Of a stretch of DNA of 18,718 bases, positions 16,272 through 18,718 are shown piece by piece (position 1 is the stretch's first letter; every line of letters starts with the position of its first letter). The notes beneath the pieces were generated by a model. It saw only the letters and a list, made by a program, of their open reading frames with translations. It did no database searches and was not told the origin of the DNA. The translations under genes were made by a program, and so were the position numbers. Source of the stretch: Bacteroidales bacterium UBA6207 (lineage in GTDB: Bacteria > Bacteroidota > Bacteroidia > Bacteroidales > F082); assembly GCA_002421995.1 (NCBI GenBank), contig DISP01000015.1, positions 1-18,718 of the forward strand. The letters run 5' to 3'.

Positions 16272-16279
16272 CAAAGGTA
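16272..16279 (-). promoter_or_regulatory. -7 element TACCTTTG upstream of the glycosyltransferase gene
   Basis: On the minus strand this fits TAnnTTTG with good spacing, 47 bases before the ATG at 16224. I see no TTG at the -33 distance. Confidence 0.5.
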
Positions 16280-16335
16280 ACAATGGTATTCATTGGCAGA
16301 ACCTGAAGCCGCGTTTTTGACCTGAAATCACAAAT

Positions 16336-18621
16336 TTATTTCACATCAAAGCCGGCATCATAAATTGGCAGGGGAGTGTTGAGGTTGAGGTGTTCTTCTT
16401 CGTTGCGCAGCAGCATAAACCGTCCTTCAAGTCCGTTGTTCAGCAAATAGGTGCTCACAGCCTCATCCCTGCGCTGGTTCACAGCTTCAACCAGTGCGTC
16501 AGCGGCATCTTTGCCTCCAATCACTTTAATACATTTGTCCTGCAGGCTCACCGCCGGACTCGTGAGTTGGGTTTTCTGAATCAGCCATTGTCCGAAGATG
16601 CTGTCGTTGGGCGAATACAACCTGAGGCTGTCGGCCGGCAGACTTCCTTCTGCGGTCATGTTGCCGGGTCCGTTTTTGGCAGCAATCCAATGTGCGAGTG
16701 CAGTGCGCACAGCCATTTCATCGCGTTCGAGCTCTTTGTTAAACCGCAGCGTGAGCTTGAGGCTCATCTCGGGTTTTTCGGTCAGCACCTTTATCATGGC
16801 ATCGAGTGGTTTGCGCTGTGCTGCCGCAAGGCTGTCCTGCAGGGGATCGAATGTCACCATTTTCAAATCTTCCGGATTACCGCCAATGGCTTTTGCCAGC
16901 ATGTCGTAAGGTGTTGTCACGGCTTTTATGAGCAGGTTTTTCAGTACTGTGAGTGCGGCTTTTCCCCATTTGTAGTCAGGATCTTTCAGGCTGCCTTTGA
17001 TGGGTATTTCGAGGTCAATGTTTCCCTTGCGGTCGCGAAGTATGGCCACGGCCAGCCTGACGGGTATGTTGAAAGCCGAATCGCTTTTCACCTTGTCGCC
17101 CACCTTTATTTGTTTTACAATGAGTCGGTTGCGGCTGTCAAGCGCACCCTCTTTCACCGATGTTTTGCTGCTGAACGAGATGTCGCCACGCCAGAAAGGA
17201 TGCGCCACATAGTATTTGGTATAAGGATTGAAGATGCTCATCGTCAGGCTGTTGATGTTGAGGCTGAGGTCAAAATCCTTGTAGTTTGTGTTGTCAACAG
17301 CCAGATTGGCTTTCACATTGCCATAGCGGTTCATCAGCGTGCTGATATCGAATTTCACTACCTTGCTCGAATCGTTGAAACTGGCTGTTTGTGCCTGAAA
17401 CTGCTCAAAAAGCACCGAGAATTTTTCGTTTGTCAAAAAGTCGTTGTAAACGATGGTTCCGTTTTCGATGGCAAAGCGGTTCATGCCGTATTCGTTTTTC
17501 GCATACTGCTCGGCTATCTCTCCCACTAAGTCTGCAAGCATCAAAAAGGGGTTCACCGCAGATGCAGCTGTTCCTTCGGTGCCGGCAAGGGTTTGAATCC
17601 CTTCTGCCTCGGGGTCCGTCATCTTCATGAGGCTGCTGAGGTTGTCGCCTTCGGGCGTCATCGTAAACAGCAGGTAGGGTTCGGAGAGTACAACATTATC
17701 AAAACGGTAGAGGTTGTCGGAGGTGTTCACCGAATCAATTTCGATGGAGAACTGTTTCCAGCCTAACTGCTTGTCGTTGAATGCGTCGGTAAGCACGAAG
17801 TCGTCGAGCAGAAATTTTCCCCGTAAGGCTATCATGCTGGGGTGATCTGCGTTGCCTTTGAGCTGCATATGTGTGCTGAAGAGCCCGTCGGCCCTGGTGC
17901 TTGTAATGTAGTCGGCAAAATAGGGAAACAGCGGACTGGTGTTGATTTCCTGCGCCTTCAGGTTCAGGAAGTAGTCGTAGGTGGTCAGGTTGTAGTCCAT
18001 CGCGGCATCCAGCTTCCCGGCTCCGTTCACAAGGGCGTTGGCTTCGATATGTATCAGATCGTTGTTCCAGGCCAGTCCGCTGAGCAACAGCTCACCCTGA
18101 CTGAGCAACAGCTTCACGGCGGGTTGTTTGTTGTTGTAGCGCAGTGTTGCATGTGTGAGCCGGATTTTTCCAAGGCTGTATTGAAGGGTGTCGGTCGAGG
18201 GGCTTGCAAGGCTGTCTTCGGCCAAAAGGGTTTCGAGCAGGTCGTCAAAGTTGAATGCATAGCCTTGCTGGTCAATGGTGGCTTCGAGCGTGTCAACAAG
18301 GATTGAATCAATATGGTATCTTCCTGTGATGAGTTTACCGATATCTAATTTGAGCTGTGTGTGACCGGCATACACAAAAAGCTGTTTCTGGTCTTGCTCC
18401 ATCAGCCTGATGCCACGGGCTTCGATATTTCCGGTGAAAAGGTTGATGCGAAGCTCATTCAGATAGAGTTTTCGGCCAAGGAAATCAGGCGCATATTTTT
18501 CAATGGCCCAATGGGCAATGGGTGCGATGAAAAGCAGCAAAGCCACTATCAACACCAACAACAGGCCTGCCAGCACAACCAGGCCATTGACAAGACGTCC
18601 TGCATTCCGAATCAATTTCAT
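16336..18621 (-). CDS. DUF748/AsmA-like envelope protein
   Basis: This 761-residue protein has one N-terminal membrane anchor (about 13-35) and an otherwise soluble, beta-rich body that should lie in the periplasm. After the anchor, 'KYAPDFLGRKLYLNELRINLFTGNIEARGIRL' is the usual AsmA-like opening. The C-terminal half contains DUF748-type stretches, including 'YYVAHPFWRGDISFSS', 'GNIDLEIPIKGSLKDPDYKWG', and 'MVTFDPLQDSLAAAQRKPLDAMIKVLTEKPEMSLKL'. AsmA-like proteins are linked to lipid transport between, or organisation of, the envelope membranes, so a similar role is possible here but is inference. It appears complete: the ATG at 18621 directly precedes the membrane anchor, and the stop is at 16336. 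It has its own TACCTTTG element upstream and a gap of 111 bases to the glycosyltransferase gene. Confidence 0.85.
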   Translation of the reverse strand: MKLIRNAGRLVNGLVVLAGLLLVLIVALLLFIAPIAHWAIEKYAPDFLGRKLYLNELRINLFTGNIEARGIRLMEQDQKQLFVYAGHTQLKLDIGKLITGRYHIDSILVDTLEATIDQQGYAFNFDDLLETLLAEDSLASPSTDTLQYSLGKIRLTHATLRYNNKQPAVKLLLSQGELLLSGLAWNNDLIHIEANALVNGAGKLDAAMDYNLTTYDYFLNLKAQEINTSPLFPYFADYITSTRADGLFSTHMQLKGNADHPSMIALRGKFLLDDFVLTDAFNDKQLGWKQFSIEIDSVNTSDNLYRFDNVVLSEPYLLFTMTPEGDNLSSLMKMTDPEAEGIQTLAGTEGTAASAVNPFLMLADLVGEIAEQYAKNEYGMNRFAIENGTIVYNDFLTNEKFSVLFEQFQAQTASFNDSSKVVKFDISTLMNRYGNVKANLAVDNTNYKDFDLSLNINSLTMSIFNPYTKYYVAHPFWRGDISFSSKTSVKEGALDSRNRLIVKQIKVGDKVKSDSAFNIPVRLAVAILRDRKGNIDLEIPIKGSLKDPDYKWGKAALTVLKNLLIKAVTTPYDMLAKAIGGNPEDLKMVTFDPLQDSLAAAQRKPLDAMIKVLTEKPEMSLKLTLRFNKELERDEMAVRTALAHWIAAKNGPGNMTAEGSLPADSLRLYSPNDSIFGQWLIQKTQLTSPAVSLQDKCIKVIGGKDAADALVEAVNQRRDEAVSTYLLNNGLEGRFMLLRNEEEHLNLNTPLPIYDAGFDVK

Positions 18622-18664
18622 GGGTTATGATTTTGCGATGAATCAAAGAGCTTTTTCCTGTAAG

Positions 18665-18672
18665 CAAAGGTA
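18665..18672 (-). promoter_or_regulatory. -7 element TACCTTTG upstream of the DUF748 gene
   Basis: On the minus strand this fits TAnnTTTG, 43 bases before the ATG at 18621. The position where a -33 TTG would lie is occupied by the octamer repeat at 18684-18718, which has no TTG on the minus strand. Confidence 0.55.
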
Positions 18673-18683
18673 CATATTAATGG

Positions 18684-18718
18684 TTGATTTGTTGATTTGT
18701 TGATGGGTTGATTTGTTG
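18684..18718. repeat. Tandem 8-bp repeat (TTGATTTG), about 4.4 copies
   Basis: The units are TTGATTTG, TTGATTTG, TTGATGGG, TTGATTTG and a partial TTG at the window edge, so the array may continue beyond it. It lies immediately upstream of the -7 element at 18665-18672. Copy-number change by slipped-strand replication could alter promoter spacing. Confidence 0.8.

Noticed and set aside
16390..17529. A long plus-strand open frame (379 codons) opposite the DUF748 gene
   Set aside because: It has no recognisable domain and a Cys/His-rich composition typical of antisense reading through a coding gene; the minus-strand frame has a signal anchor and family motifs.
18684..18718. CRISPR array at the right edge
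   Set aside because: The units are only 8 bases with no spacers.

Overview
This 18.7 kb window looks like a chromosomal segment from a member of the phylum Bacteroidota. The evidence is a LytS/LytTR-type two-component system, TonB-dependent receptors that begin with carboxypeptidase-regulatory-like domains, a DUF4249 lipoprotein, and several upstream sequences fitting the Bacteroidota -7 promoter element TAnnTTTG, with no clear Shine-Dalgarno sequences. I cannot name the genus. All eleven genes I support lie on the minus strand, so transcription runs from high to low coordinates. I see no tRNA, rRNA, CRISPR array, transposase or integrase.

Layout in transcription order. (1) 18621-16336: a large AsmA/DUF748-type envelope protein, preceded by a TACCTTTG element and, at the window edge, an 8-bp tandem repeat. 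(2) 16224-14719: a GT39/ArnT-like multi-pass glycosyltransferase with its own TACCTTTG element. (3) 14556-4957: a compact cluster of six genes. A LytS-type histidine kinase and a LytTR response regulator (5 bp apart) are followed by a promoter and then four tightly packed envelope genes: a TonB-dependent receptor with an unusual N-terminal extension of about 200 residues, a DUF4249 lipoprotein (3 bp gap), a secreted protein that may have a CBM9/DOMON-like fold (20 bp gap), and a second outer-membrane beta-barrel protein (11 bp overlap). A good Rho-independent terminator at 4879-4908 closes the run. The order suggests that the kinase/regulator pair controls the four envelope genes. There is no SusD, glycoside hydrolase or protease, so the substrate is unknown.

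(4) 4565-2068: a two-gene Type II restriction-modification system, with a probable AccI-like endonuclease and a gamma-class adenine-N6 methyltransferase joined by a one-base stop/start overlap. This block is visibly more AT-rich than its neighbours (23 G+C in the 60 bases at 2401-2460, against 32 in the 60 bases at 13561-13620), which suggests horizontal acquisition. (5) 1762-251: a DUF4173-type multi-pass membrane protein, preceded by a 305-bp intergenic region with two perfect dyads and a candidate promoter.

The part most worth a second look is the regulated envelope cluster. It has an unexplained N-terminal domain on the receptor, and segments rich in Pro, Met, Gly and Arg recur in the kinase's putative extracytoplasmic loop, in the CBM9-like protein and in the second barrel.
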